This document shows positions 13,164 through 19,051 of a DNA stretch of 36,546 bases, piece by piece (the stretch's first letter is position 1; each line of letters begins with the position of its first letter). Below the pieces are notes generated by a model. It had not been told where the DNA came from. It ran no database searches and was given only the letters and a program-made list of their open reading frames with translations. The stretch spans positions 1 to 36,546 of the IMG/VR virus record IMGVR_UViG_3300027857_000042; one strand, given 5' to 3'. A program made the translations under genes and the position numbers. Origin of the DNA: a virus.

Positions 13164-13876
13164 TGAGAGTTCTTGTTGGCATCTTGGCTTGTGAAAAAGA
13201 CAGATGGGCGCACGACAGCGTCCTTCAGATGTGGGTGCCAAACAACGTAGACAACTGGGAACATGCGGGGCACGTAGCCACTTTCAGATTTTTCGTTGGC
13301 GCTGGCCGCAAAGAATATTCTAACGAATTCATCAACACAGAAGTGGCCGACGAAAACGGAACTGGAAAAACAAGGCGTATGATAAAGTACGCTCTCGACA
13401 AAGGCTTCGATTATTTGTTCAAGTGCGACGTAGACACATTTGTTCGAGTTTGCAGCCTTCTAGAATCTGGATTTGAAAAGCATAATTGGCTTGGTGGTTA
13501 CGGTAGCAAAGACATCGGCCCGTACGGCGGCAGCGGTTATTGGCTCAGCAGGAAAGCGATGGGTCAATTACAAGACGACGTAGAAGACGCCCGTACGCCA
13601 AGACCTTGGGATGAAGATCGTTGGGTCGGAGCCAATTTGATTTACAAGGGTTTATCTCCAGATTTAGACGAAAGGTATGACTCGGTTGGGGAGCCGCACA
13701 ACATCAGGGAAGATTTTATAACGTCCCATTTGTATGCTAGACGTGGCTCGTATTCTGGCCCGATAGCACCACCCCCAGTGCTTCTTTCTTCAAACGACAG
13801 ATTGCAATTGATGCATGAGTATCATCAAAGATTCAAGGAGATAAGACGAGCACAACTTATTCCGCAGAGTCACTAG
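13163..13876 (+). CDS. GT31-like glycosyltransferase
   Basis: 237 residues. KCDVDTFVRV holds the DxD metal/nucleotide-sugar motif (about residue 94), followed by GGYGSKDIGPYGGSGYWLSR and PWDEDRWVG, the GG-SGY-LS and ED-x-VG motifs of β-1,3-galactosyltransferase (GT31) folds. It would move a sugar from an NDP donor to an acceptor: modified phage DNA, a virion protein, or a host surface glycan. Nothing next to it fixes the substrate. No transmembrane segment, so cytoplasmic. Confidence 0.65.
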   Translation: MRVLVGILACEKDRWAHDSVLQMWVPNNVDNWEHAGHVATFRFFVGAGRKEYSNEFINTEVADENGTGKTRRMIKYALDKGFDYLFKCDVDTFVRVCSLLESGFEKHNWLGGYGSKDIGPYGGSGYWLSRKAMGQLQDDVEDARTPRPWDEDRWVGANLIYKGLSPDLDERYDSVGEPHNIREDFITSHLYARRGSYSGPIAPPPVLLSSNDRLQLMHEYHQRFKEIRRAQLIPQSH

Positions 13877-13878
13877 GG

Positions 13879-14259
13879 TTGGCGTCTGGTTCAGCTTTCT
13901 TCGGGTACGTTAAAAATCTTTTCGTTGATACGACAGAAGTACATGTGCCGTTGATTGGTTCCGGTTTGGATACACCTTTGGTTCTTTATGATGTGACTAG
14001 TGTCGGCGGGCATCTTCTTGTTCGTCTAACGTCTCCGCTAGATAGCAACATCACTGGCAATCTCAAAGTTTACGTAAAGAATTTAACCACCTCGGGGATT
14101 TTGGGATACATTAACATCGGGGCTGGCGGACAAGAAGGGTATGTCAACACTTCTTCTGTTGCCGTTAACAACGGCGATCAAGTGGCTCTAGTGATTGTAT
14201 CTACGGCTGGAAGCGGATTCGTTCCGTTTTTGTCTTGGGAAATTGGAGAGAGCGAATAA
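13879..14259 (+). CDS. Hypothetical β-rich protein, TTG start
   Basis: 126 residues of alternating β-strands with Gly/Thr/Ser turns (GGHLLVRLTSPLDSNITGNL), similar in feel to phage fibre or decoration proteins. No ATG exists in the N-terminal part; TTG two bases after the previous stop is the best start. Probably a virion component. Confidence 0.55.
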   Translation: MASGSAFFGYVKNLFVDTTEVHVPLIGSGLDTPLVLYDVTSVGGHLLVRLTSPLDSNITGNLKVYVKNLTTSGILGYINIGAGGQEGYVNTSSVAVNNGDQVALVIVSTAGSGFVPFLSWEIGESE

Positions 14260-14270
14260 GCGAGTTAATT

Positions 14271-14567
14271 ATGGCGAAAGCGAACAACCCCGATGCGTCC
14301 TTGAAGAAGGACATGAAAGCGTTTGACGCTGCAAGTGAAGGCACTCGCGGAGGCAAGAGCGCAGGCGAGACGGCCACGCTTCGCAGCGGCAACCTCCCGA
14401 AGGCTGAAGCCGTGCGTGAAGCGAAATGTGATGAAGGCGCAGCCGTTCGTTGCGCTCAGAAACAGAACACGAGTGATGGCGGCGAATATCCGAAGCACCG
14501 CAATGTGATTCCGAACAAGAGCGATGAGTCGCTTGTTGTAACGGCGGTGGCGAAAGTCAAGGAGTAA
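14271..14567 (+). CDS. Small hydrophilic hypothetical protein
   Basis: 98 residues, Ala/Lys/Glu-rich and low in hydrophobics (MAKANNPDASLKKDMKAFDA at the start), probably disordered. An in-frame extension upstream would overlap the previous gene. Not recognised. Confidence 0.5.
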   Translation: MAKANNPDASLKKDMKAFDAASEGTRGGKSAGETATLRSGNLPKAEAVREAKCDEGAAVRCAQKQNTSDGGEYPKHRNVIPNKSDESLVVTAVAKVKE

Positions 14568-14570
14568 GCC

Positions 14571-14801
14571 GTGCCCTGGATGAAGGTGACGGTCGGCATG
14601 AAAGACGGTGATCAACCCGTCGAGAGCATAGTCAACACCGACACGATCATTCGTTTCCAATCGTCGACCGGGGGAACGTGGATCAAGTTTGTTGATGGAT
14701 CGAATCTCGAAGTCCTCGATCCGATAGACGAAATTACCGAGGCCGTACTGAAGGCCGACGCTAAGAAGGCAAATAATGGTCTACCAACTAACCAGCGATG
14801 A
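14571..14801 (+). CDS. Small hypothetical protein, GTG start
   Basis: 76 residues with a compact β-pattern (NTDTIIRFQSSTGGTWIKFV, then DGSNLEVLDPIDEI) similar to small β-barrels. AAGGAG lies 6 bases before the GTG. Confidence 0.6.
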   Translation: MPWMKVTVGMKDGDQPVESIVNTDTIIRFQSSTGGTWIKFVDGSNLEVLDPIDEITEAVLKADAKKANNGLPTNQR

Positions 14802-14979
14802 CTTGATTCTGGTTATGGGCGGACACGCGAAGCCAGGATTTGGATCGCAGCGACACTTACCAATTTTCCGAGGCGAAGACGGCGTAGAATATGTGAGTCT
14901 CAACGGACAAACACTGACGCCGATTTCAAATCTACAAACGGATCGATACACACGTCGAGAAAACGTGCAAAGGGGATAA
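14776..14979 (+). CDS. Small hypothetical protein
   Basis: 67 residues (MVYQLTSDDLILVMGGHAKP at the start), overlapping the previous gene by 26 bases, with AAGG before the ATG. Not recognised. Confidence 0.5.
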   Translation: MVYQLTSDDLILVMGGHAKPGFGSQRHLPIFRGEDGVEYVSLNGQTLTPISNLQTDRYTRRENVQRG

Positions 14980-14981
14980 CA

Positions 14982-15224
14982 ATGTTCGTAGCACTCGCAG
15001 TTGTGGCAGCCGCAGCAGGCTTGCTTGATATTGGCTACATGTTCGGCGCTCGCGCTAAGGCGAAGGCCGTTCAGATTGAGCAAGAAGCGAAGCAACTTTA
15101 CGTTAAGGCCCATAGCAAAGTCAGCGTAAAGCTGGCTGCTGTCAAGGCAGAAGTTGCAAAGCTGGAAGCGGAAGCCAAGGCCGAAGAGAAGGCCGTGGTC
15201 GCACGCATCAAGTCTCTTCTGTAA
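14982..15224 (+). CDS. Membrane-anchored coiled-coil protein
   Basis: 80 residues: an N-terminal hydrophobic helix (FVALAVVAAAAGLLDIGYMF), then an Ala/Lys/Glu coiled coil to the end. GGGGA precedes the ATG. It is the last gene before the tRNA-unit promoter, 8 bases downstream. Confidence 0.6.
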   Translation: MFVALAVVAAAAGLLDIGYMFGARAKAKAVQIEQEAKQLYVKAHSKVSVKLAAVKAEVAKLEAEAKAEEKAVVARIKSLL

Positions 15225-15231
15225 AAAGTTC

Positions 15232-15261
15232 TTGACAAGTCGCCATCTTTCGTAGTAAGAT
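15232..15261 (+). promoter_or_regulatory. Promoter of the tRNA array
   Basis: TTGACA, 18 bases, TAAGAT, 12 bases before the first tRNA. With the terminator at 23229-23253 it defines a unit of about 8 kb. Confidence 0.75.
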
Positions 15262-15273
15262 GTTTGTGTCTAC

Positions 15274-15350
15274 GGCGGATGAGGCGAAACAGGTGACGCG
15301 CTCGACTGTGAATCGGGCTAGAGTGGGTTCGAGTCCCATCGTCCGCCCCA
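15274..15350 (+). tRNA. tRNA-His (GTG)
   Basis: Acceptor GCGGATG/CGTCCGC, loop CTGTGAA with anticodon GTG, T arm GTGGG-TTCGAGT-CCCAT. It has the encoded extra 5' G (15274) opposite C73, the identity mark of tRNA-His, and an encoded CCA. Confidence 0.93.
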
Positions 15351-15371
15351 AAACATTTTTGAAGAAAGCTC

Positions 15372-15400
15372 TTGACAGAATTCCAAATCCATGATAGGCT
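15372..15400 (+). promoter_or_regulatory. Second promoter inside the tRNA unit
   Basis: CTTGACA, 17 bases, TAGGCT, directly after tRNA-His and 24 bases before a 48-residue gene. Confidence 0.65.
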
Positions 15401-15423
15401 TCTTTTGAGAGTGAGGGCTGCTC

Positions 15424-15570
15424 ATGAAAAAGATTGCAGTCACGGATTCGTTGAAAGACCTGAAGTTGAAGGTCGGTGATAAAGTGGAGTTGTTCAAGAG
15501 GGTCTGGCAGTACGGCGAAACGACCGATAAGAACGGCAAGGTCTCATCGCGCTATCTCGACCCGCTCTAA
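15424..15570 (+). CDS. Small hypothetical protein in the tRNA array
   Basis: 48 residues (MKKIAVTDSLKDLKLKVGDK at the start), basic and β-prone, with a promoter just upstream. The ribosome site is weak (GAGGG about 9 bases before the ATG). Not recognised. Confidence 0.55.
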   Translation: MKKIAVTDSLKDLKLKVGDKVELFKRVWQYGETTDKNGKVSSRYLDPL

Positions 15571-15576
15571 AGTTTT

Positions 15577-15632
15577 TACGAGTTCTCAACTGGCGGCCCT
15601 TGCTGGAGGTTTAAATCCTTCAACCCCGACCA
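15577..15632 (+). pseudogene. Truncated tRNA remnant
   Basis: A T arm (GGAGG-TTTAAAT-CCTTC), an acceptor 3' strand AACCCCG and A-CCA are present, but only about 55 bases exist and no matching 5' acceptor strand or anticodon arm is seen. It follows the usual AAGTTTT spacer, so it is probably a decayed tRNA. Confidence 0.45.
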
Positions 15633-15637
15633 ATTTT

Positions 15638-15775
15638 ATGATTTGTCAACGTTGTCATCAAGAAAAAGCAACAGTCGTGCCTCGTCTCAACCCGTACGAT
15701 GAAGATGTACGTGGGGAACAGAACGAAGAGATTCTTTGCGACGGATGCTACGACGCGTTGTGTGACGAGATTTAA
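15638..15775 (+). CDS. CxxC zinc mini-protein in the tRNA array
   Basis: 45 residues, MICQRCHQEKATVV ... CDGCYDALCDEI: two CxxC pairs 33 residues apart plus another Cys. The ATG is 5 bases after the CCA of a tRNA remnant and has no ribosome site, so it may be translated from a processed end. It stops 1 base before tRNA-Leu. Confidence 0.55.
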   Translation: MICQRCHQEKATVVPRLNPYDEDVRGEQNEEILCDGCYDALCDEI

Positions 15776-15776
15776 T

Positions 15777-15861
15777 CCGCTGCTGGTGGAACGGCAGACA
15801 CGTCAGTCTTAGAAACTGATGCCCTTGTGGCGTGGGAGTTCGAATCTCTCGCGGCGGACCA
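15777..15861 (+). tRNA. tRNA-Leu (TAG)
   Basis: Acceptor CCGCTGC/GCGGCGG, loop CTTAGAA, long variable arm, A73 and CCA encoded. Confidence 0.92.
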
Positions 15862-15867
15862 AGTTTT

Positions 15868-15953
15868 GCGCGTGTGGCGGAATGGCATACGCAGGGGACT
15901 TAAAACCCCCGGCCCGAAAGGGATTGTGAGTTCGACTCTCGCCTAGCGCACCA
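15868..15953 (+). tRNA. tRNA-Leu (TAA)
   Basis: Loop CTTAAAA, long variable arm (GGCCCGAAAGGG), T arm GTGAG-TTCGACT-CTCGC, A73 and CCA. Two inner acceptor pairs are mismatched (G5-A68, T6-T67), unusual for a working tRNA. Confidence 0.85.
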
Positions 15954-15961
15954 AGTTTTAC

Positions 15962-16080
15962 GAGCGTGATTGGCAGACGTGCCAGTCCTCGGCCATCGAC
16001 GGATGGTTTGAGTTTAAGCCCAGCACGCAACACTGGCTGGCAGATCAGACGGAGACCTTGGTTCGAATCCAAGTTGGTTC
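15962..16080 (+). other. Structured tRNA-like debris
   Basis: Between two tRNAs: GCGTG/CACGC encloses two perfect hairpins, TGGCA-GACG-TGCCA and CCATC-GACG-GATGG, both with GACG loops. A good T arm follows (CTTGG-TTCGAAT-CCAAG) without a matching acceptor or CCA. It may be a decayed pair of tRNAs or a small structured RNA. Confidence 0.4.
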
Positions 16081-16112
16081 AATGAGCGTGGTCGGCCTTG
16101 CATGAGGCGCGT

Positions 16113-16146
16113 CTCGAACCTGTCGTCTAGAGGATAGGACGCCGTC
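16113..16146 (+). pseudogene. 5' half of a tRNA
   Basis: A tRNA-like start with D arm (TCGTCTAGAGGATAGGAC) and the first strand of an anticodon stem, then the next tRNA begins after an A/T-rich spacer. It resembles the 5' half of a Glu- or Asp-type tRNA. Confidence 0.4.
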
Positions 16147-16154
16147 AAAAATTT

Positions 16155-16229
16155 AGCCCTGTCGTTCAACGGACAGGACACACGGCTTCTACCCGTGTAA
16201 TCTCGGTTCGAATCCGAGTGGGGCTACCA
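16155..16229 (+). tRNA. tRNA-Arg (TCT)
   Basis: Acceptor AGCCCTG/TGGGGCT, stem CACGG/CCGTG with loop CTTCTAC, T arm CTCGG-TTCGAAT-CCGAG, CCA encoded. Confidence 0.93.
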
Positions 16230-16390
16230 ATCTTCCCGTGTCGTGGGATACGTCGGCACATATCATGATTCGCTACGCGTTGTTCCGTGGCGAGAGGAAA
16301 CAGACTTTCTCGATCCGTCTCTTTGGAATCGCATATACGGATCGAACGACGCGATACGGCAACACGAAGAGCGCGTCGTTGGTTTTAAGT

Positions 16391-16465
16391 GGACTGTTCG
16401 TTCAACGGATAGGATAGTGGTCTACGAAACCACGGATAGAGGTTCGAATCCTCTACGGTCTACCA
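16391..16465 (+). tRNA. tRNA-Arg (ACG)
   Basis: Acceptor GGACTGT/ACGGTCT, stem GTGGT/ACCAC with loop CTACGAA. A34 would need host TadA deamination to inosine. The 160 bases before it hold no clear gene; an open frame there runs on into this tRNA and is probably chance or debris. Confidence 0.92.
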
Positions 16466-16471
16466 GATTTT

Positions 16472-16546
16472 GCACCTGTCGTTCAATGTACAGGACTCGG
16501 CCCTCCGAAGGCCGTGATCTGGGTTAGATTCCCAGTGGGTGCTCCA
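16472..16546 (+). tRNA. tRNA-Arg (CCG)
   Basis: Acceptor GCACCTG/TGGGTGC, stem CGGCC/GGCCG with loop CTCCGAA, CCA encoded. Confidence 0.92.
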
Positions 16547-16566
16547 GGTTTGATGCATCAAGGGAA

Positions 16567-16605
16567 GGGATGCCCTAACACCCCAACCCACTCTTTAGGG
16601 AGAGT
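16567..16605 (+). promoter_or_regulatory. HNH leader A: two hairpins with complementary loops
   Basis: Hairpin 1: GGGATG/CACCCC (one mismatch), loop CCCTAA (16573-16578). Hairpin 2: ACTCT/AGAGT, loop TTAGGG (16595-16600). The loops are fully complementary. The Shine-Dalgarno AGGGAG begins in loop 2, and the ATG is 3 bases after the stem. Confidence 0.8.
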
Positions 16606-16608
16606 GAG

Positions 16609-16989
16609 ATGAAAATCTGTAGTCGATGTATTTTGTCGAAACACGAGAAAGATTTTTATACCCAAAGCGGCAGGTCGACAAAAATGTCTTGGTGTAAGGC
16701 CTGTTTGAAAGATTACAGGTCTGAGACTCAACTCGCTAATAAAAAGAGGGCAGTTGAATTATTGGGTGGGAAATGCGTTCGCTGTGGGTATTCGAAATGT
16801 TTGGGTGCCTTAGAATTTCATCACGTAAACCCAGCAGACAAGTCCACGTACACGGGACTTAAAAACAGAAGTTGGAACACGATATCGGAAGAAATTAAAA
16901 AGTGTATTCTTCTATGTGCTAATTGTCACAGAGAAGAGGAAGAGAAATTAAGGCCACGTAGCGCAGCGGACAGCGCAACTCTTTCCTAA
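16609..16989 (+). CDS. HNH homing-type endonuclease ending inside tRNA-Arg(CCT)
   Basis: 126 residues. An N-terminal zinc finger (CSRCILSKHEKDF ... WCKACLKDYR) precedes an HNH core (KCVRCGYSKCLGALEFHHVN ... CILLCANCHREEE). A free-standing HNH with this layout usually cuts DNA at a target site to spread itself. Its last 13 codons are encoded by the 5' half of tRNA-Arg(CCT) and the TAA lies in that tRNA's anticodon loop, so the C terminus is borrowed from the tRNA. It carries leader A. Confidence 0.85.
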   Translation: MKICSRCILSKHEKDFYTQSGRSTKMSWCKACLKDYRSETQLANKKRAVELLGGKCVRCGYSKCLGALEFHHVNPADKSTYTGLKNRSWNTISEEIKKCILLCANCHREEEEKLRPRSAADSATLS

Positions 16990-17027
16990 AGAGTGGGTCG
17001 TGAGTTCGAATCTCACCGAGGCCTCCA
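16952..17027 (+). tRNA. tRNA-Arg (CCT)
   Basis: Acceptor GGCCACG/CGAGGCC (one mismatch), stem ACTCT/AGAGT with loop TTCCTAA, T arm GTGAG-TTCGAAT-CTCAC, CCA encoded. The first 38 bases are also the end of the HNH gene. Confidence 0.9.
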
Positions 17028-17029
17028 GA

Positions 17030-17130
17030 TTTGAGCGGTGGGTAGCGAGTGGCTAACCAGTGATTCGGGCCGGAGTAGGGCGTGAAACTCGCCAACGTGT
17101 CGCGCAGCGGACAAGGCTCAGGCGCTCAAA
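17030..17130 (+). ncRNA. Structured spacer RNA, not a normal tRNA
   Basis: TTTGAGCG and CGCTCAAA (8 of 8) close about 85 bases containing GGCG-TGAAACT-CGCC and other short stems. It has no CCA and no normal T arm. One of several such closed domains in the array. Confidence 0.4.
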
Positions 17131-17140
17131 AAGTTTACGT

Positions 17141-17227
17141 GCCTTTGTGGTGGAACAGGCAGACGCGCCGCACTCAAAACGCGGTGGGCTAACGCCCGTG
17201 TCAGTTCGAGTCTGACCAGAGGCACCA
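17141..17227 (+). tRNA. tRNA-Leu (CAA)
   Basis: Acceptor GCCTTTG/CAGAGGC, loop CTCAAAA, long variable arm, T arm GTCAG-TTCGAGT-CTGAC, CCA encoded. Confidence 0.91.
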
Positions 17228-17233
17228 AAGTTT

Positions 17234-17308
17234 GCACAGATCGACAAGTGGCTAAGTCAATCGTCTGCAAAACGATTACCGTGAGTTCGAATCTCACTCT
17301 GTGCTCCA
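17234..17308 (+). tRNA. tRNA-Cys (GCA)
   Basis: Acceptor GCACAGA/TCTGTGC, stem ATCGT/ACGAT with loop CTGCAAA, T73 and CCA encoded. Confidence 0.93.
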
Positions 17309-17312
17309 AGTT

Positions 17313-17629
17313 GGTTGTCCAGATGTTCGCGAAGGTCCGATCCCTTCGAGGAAGTTCAGGACACGAGTCAACACCGTGCCGTGGAAGTTGCGGGACGCGT
17401 AAGCGTACGGGTAAGCCTCGGTAGTGGACTGGGTAACGCACTCGAAAGAGTCGAGCACCAGCACCACTCATTGGAGCCGAGACAATCCACACGAGTGCAA
17501 CTGCAAATAGGCGCAGAGGACTTTGTTGGCGTTCAGTGACAGCGCGGGTAGCAGGCTTCGCCTTCGGGCGACTAGAGAGGAATGAACGTCACCGCGTAAG
17601 CGGAAACAGAATCCTGGCTACGGACGACC
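17313..17629 (+). ncRNA. rnpB: RNase P RNA, phage-encoded
   Basis: About 317 nt with the core of bacterial RNase P RNA. P1: GGTTGTCC (17313-17320) pairs with GGACGACC (17622-17629). P2: GATGTTC (17322-17328) pairs with GAACGTC (17584-17590). P3 is CGAAGG/CCTTCG (17330-17348). Then comes the near-universal GAGGAAGTTCAGGAC block (17348-17362). P4 forms between TCAGGA and TCCTGG, leaving the conserved bulged U. The 3' half has GCAAATAGGCG, CGGGTAGCAGGCTTC, CTAGAGAGGAATGA and AACAGAATCCTGGCTAC, which line up with the E. coli CAAAUAGG, GGGUAGGCUGCUU, CUAGAUGAAUGA and ACAGAACCCGGCUUA blocks. It would cut the 5' leaders of the surrounding tRNAs, using the host RnpA protein. It is shorter than host copies, and the GGU that pairs with tRNA CCA is not obvious in L15 (GAGGAC instead). 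Confidence 0.9.
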
Positions 17630-17635
17630 AAAGTG

Positions 17636-18004
17636 ATGGGCAAGAAAGAAGATCAAGCTAAGTGGTATAGAAACCACCGAGAAAAGCACATGGAAAACTG
17701 TGCTGCTCGAAAAGCAGAACAGATTGTTCGAAATCAGCAAATGATTATCGACTATTTGTTGCAGCATCCTTGCCTCGATTGTGGTGAAACAGATATAATG
17801 GTTCTTCAATTTGACCACGTTCGCGGAGAGAAGAGAGACGACATGAGTCGTTTGCTTTCGTTCTCAGAGAAAACGGTTCGTGAAGAAATTGAGAAATGTG
17901 AAGTACGTTGTGCTAATTGTCATCAAAGAAAGACGGCAGAACGAAAACAAAGCTATAAGGTTCTATGGGTCGCAGGTGTTAGCGGCAACATTCCTCCCTC
18001 TTAA
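17636..18004 (+). CDS. HNH endonuclease between RNase P RNA and tRNA-Lys
   Basis: 122 residues. HNH core PCLDCGETD ... LQFDHVRGEK ... CEVRCANCHQRKT, in the same subfamily as the genes at 16609 and 22783. The ATG lies 6 bases after the P1 helix of RNase P RNA and has no ribosome site or two-hairpin leader. The last 13 residues come from the 5' half of tRNA-Lys(CTT); the TAA is in its anticodon loop. Confidence 0.82.
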   Translation: MGKKEDQAKWYRNHREKHMENCAARKAEQIVRNQQMIIDYLLQHPCLDCGETDIMVLQFDHVRGEKRDDMSRLLSFSEKTVREEIEKCEVRCANCHQRKTAERKQSYKVLWVAGVSGNIPPS

Positions 18005-18042
18005 GGAGCGAGTTCCGAGTTCAAGTCTCGGGCAACCCACCA
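17967..18042 (+). tRNA. tRNA-Lys (CTT)
   Basis: Acceptor GGGTCGC/GCAACCC (one mismatch), loop CTCTTAA, T arm CCGAG-TTCAAGT-CTCGG, CCA encoded. The 5' half overlaps the HNH gene, whose stop codon sits in the anticodon loop. Confidence 0.9.
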
Positions 18043-18048
18043 AGTTTT

Positions 18049-18086
18049 GTCAACTTATAGGTTGACGTTTGACAACTGTTTGTCAA
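18049..18086 (+). repeat. Two adjacent palindromes between tRNA-Lys genes
   Basis: GTCAAC-N6-GTTGAC (18049-18066) and TTGACAA-CTGT-TTGTCAA (18069-18086) are both perfect. A TATAAG follows at about 18089. This may be an operator over an internal promoter, or a processing hairpin. Confidence 0.5.
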
Positions 18087-18102
18087 CTTATAAGTGTACA
18101 GT

Positions 18103-18177
18103 GGGCTGCGGATGCGAGCGGCAGCAATGGGGCCTTTTAAGCCCAATGTCCGAGTTCGAGCCTCGGGCGGCCCACCA
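18103..18177 (+). tRNA. tRNA-Lys (TTT)
   Basis: Acceptor GGGCTGC/GCGGCCC, loop CTTTTAA, T arm CCGAG-TTCGAGC-CTCGG, CCA encoded. Confidence 0.91.
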
Positions 18178-18185
18178 AAAGTTTT

Positions 18186-18261
18186 AGCCGACTAGCAAAC
18201 TGGTCGTATGCGCCTCTCCTACAAAGAGGTGGGCACGGTTCGATTCCGTGGTTGGCTACCA
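18186..18261 (+). tRNA. tRNA-Val (TAC)
   Basis: Acceptor AGCCGAC/GTTGGCT, stem CCTCT/AGAGG with loop CCTACAA, CCA encoded. Confidence 0.92.
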
Positions 18262-18267
18262 AGTTCT

Positions 18268-18345
18268 GTGGGAAGAGTGACGGGATGTCCCAGATCGTAT
18301 GCTGGGGTGCTGCCCCGTAATGGGTAACCATCCCCCGTCTTCTCA
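18268..18345 (+). ncRNA. Branched structured spacer RNA
   Basis: A long closing helix (GAAGA with TCTTC, ACGGGATG with CATCCC..CGT) encloses CCCAG/CTGGG and GGGG/CCCC hairpins. No tRNA arms or CCA. It is tightly placed between tRNA-Val and the next tRNA. Confidence 0.45.
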
Positions 18346-18351
18346 GCCTTT

Positions 18352-18441
18352 AGTCGGTAGCATGGGTATGCAGCGCGGCCTTATAAACCGCGAGCACCCG
18401 ATTAGTGCGCCGAGTCGGTTCGAGTCCGACACCGACTACCA
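18352..18441 (+). tRNA. Atypical tRNA, probably Ile (TAT)
   Basis: The acceptor AGTCGGT/ACCGACT is identical to that of tRNA-Ile(GAT) at 18961. T arm GTCGG-TTCGAGT-CCGAC and CCA are present. The best anticodon loop is CTTATAA (TAT, reading AUA) on stem GCGGC/ACCGC with one mismatch. It has a 22-base variable arm (GCAC/GTGC) and a very short D arm, both unexpected for tRNA-Ile. The anticodon assignment is uncertain. Confidence 0.65.
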
Positions 18442-18448
18442 AGTTTGT

Positions 18449-18522
18449 GGGGTTATCGTTTAGTGGCAGGACGCTCGGTTCTCAGCCGAATAGCCGGGGT
18501 TCGAATCCCCGTAGCCCTACCA
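18449..18522 (+). tRNA. tRNA-Glu (CTC)
   Basis: Acceptor GGGGTTA/TAGCCCT, loop TTCTCAG, T arm CGGGG-TTCGAAT-CCCCG, CCA encoded. Confidence 0.92.
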
Positions 18523-18531
18523 AGTTTCAGC

Positions 18532-18607
18532 GGAGTTATCAGCTAGCGGCCTAGGCTGCCACCCTTTCAAGGTGGTCACATCGGTTCGAATCCGATTAGC
18601 TCTGCCA
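18532..18607 (+). tRNA. tRNA-Glu (TTC)
   Basis: Acceptor GGAGTTA/TAGCTCT, stem CCACC/GGTGG with loop CTTTCAA, G73 and CCA encoded. Confidence 0.92.
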
Positions 18608-18622
18608 ATTTTAGGAGTGAAC

Positions 18623-18718
18623 ATGAGCGGACAGCTTGCAGTTATTTTCGGAGCGATTGCCGCAGCGGTGGCACTCGTGGTATACTTGCTGAACAAGTAC
18701 GTGACGAAGAGCAAGTAA
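18623..18718 (+). CDS. Single-pass membrane mini-protein
   Basis: 31 residues, mainly one helix (LAVIFGAIAAAVALVVYLL) plus a basic tail. AGGAG lies 7 bases before the ATG. The TAA overlaps the next ATG (TAATG). Confidence 0.6.
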   Translation: MSGQLAVIFGAIAAAVALVVYLLNKYVTKSK

Positions 18719-18864
18719 TGAGTTTTCAAGATTGGTTAGAGAAGCATCCGAAGATTCAAAACGTTGTTGAGTTTTTTGTTTTCATCGCGGAAGTGACCGC
18801 GTCGCCGTTCATCGACTTGTATAATCGAGTCGCCGTGAAGTTCGGCTGGAAGGTCTATCAGTAA
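18718..18864 (+). CDS. Small amphipathic protein
   Basis: 48 residues (MSFQDWLEKHPKIQNVVEFF at the start), partly hydrophobic, coupled to the membrane mini-protein by TAATG. It ends 10 bases before tRNA-Ala. The pair could act together at the membrane. Confidence 0.58.
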   Translation: MSFQDWLEKHPKIQNVVEFFVFIAEVTASPFIDLYNRVAVKFGWKVYQ

Positions 18865-18874
18865 AAGTTTTCGT

Positions 18875-18950
18875 GGGCAGTTAGTAGCAACTGGGAAAAC
18901 GCCTCGCTTGCACCGAGGAGTTGAGGGTTCGAATCCGTCACCGTCCACCA
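18875..18950 (+). tRNA. tRNA-Ala (TGC)
   Basis: Acceptor GGGCAGT/ACCGTCC (one mismatch), stem CCTCG/CGAGG with loop CTTGCAC, CCA encoded. The T stem has one mismatch. Confidence 0.88.
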
Positions 18951-18960
18951 AATTTTATGT

Positions 18961-19034
18961 AGTCGGTTCGTTCAACGGTAGGACCGTTGCCTGATTAGCG
19001 ACTGATGAGGGTTCGATTCCTTCACCGACTACCA
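18961..19034 (+). tRNA. tRNA-Ile (GAT)
   Basis: Acceptor AGTCGGT/ACCGACT, stem GTTGC/GCGAC with loop CTGATTA, CCA encoded. Confidence 0.92.
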
Positions 19035-19051
19035 AGTTTTTAGGAGAAGAG

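Noticed and set aside
14265-14660. Long open frame on the minus strand opposite small rightward genes
   Set aside because: It is a mirror of the rightward coding frames, with no promoter or ribosome site.
16243-16527. Open frame of 94 codons on the plus strand
   Set aside because: It reads through two tRNA-Arg genes and has only a GTG start without a ribosome site. The first 45 codons could be debris of a gene, but nothing supports it.
16547-16605. Reading the region before the HNH gene at 16609 as a degenerate tRNA
   Set aside because: The anticodon-like arm ACTCT/AGAGT is better explained as hairpin 2 of the leader, because its loop pairs with hairpin 1 as in four other copies.
17313-17629. 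Treating this stretch as a protein-coding gene or tmRNA
   Set aside because: No open frame with a ribosome site, no tRNA-Ala-like domain; the conserved RNase P blocks and P1-P4 pairing explain it.
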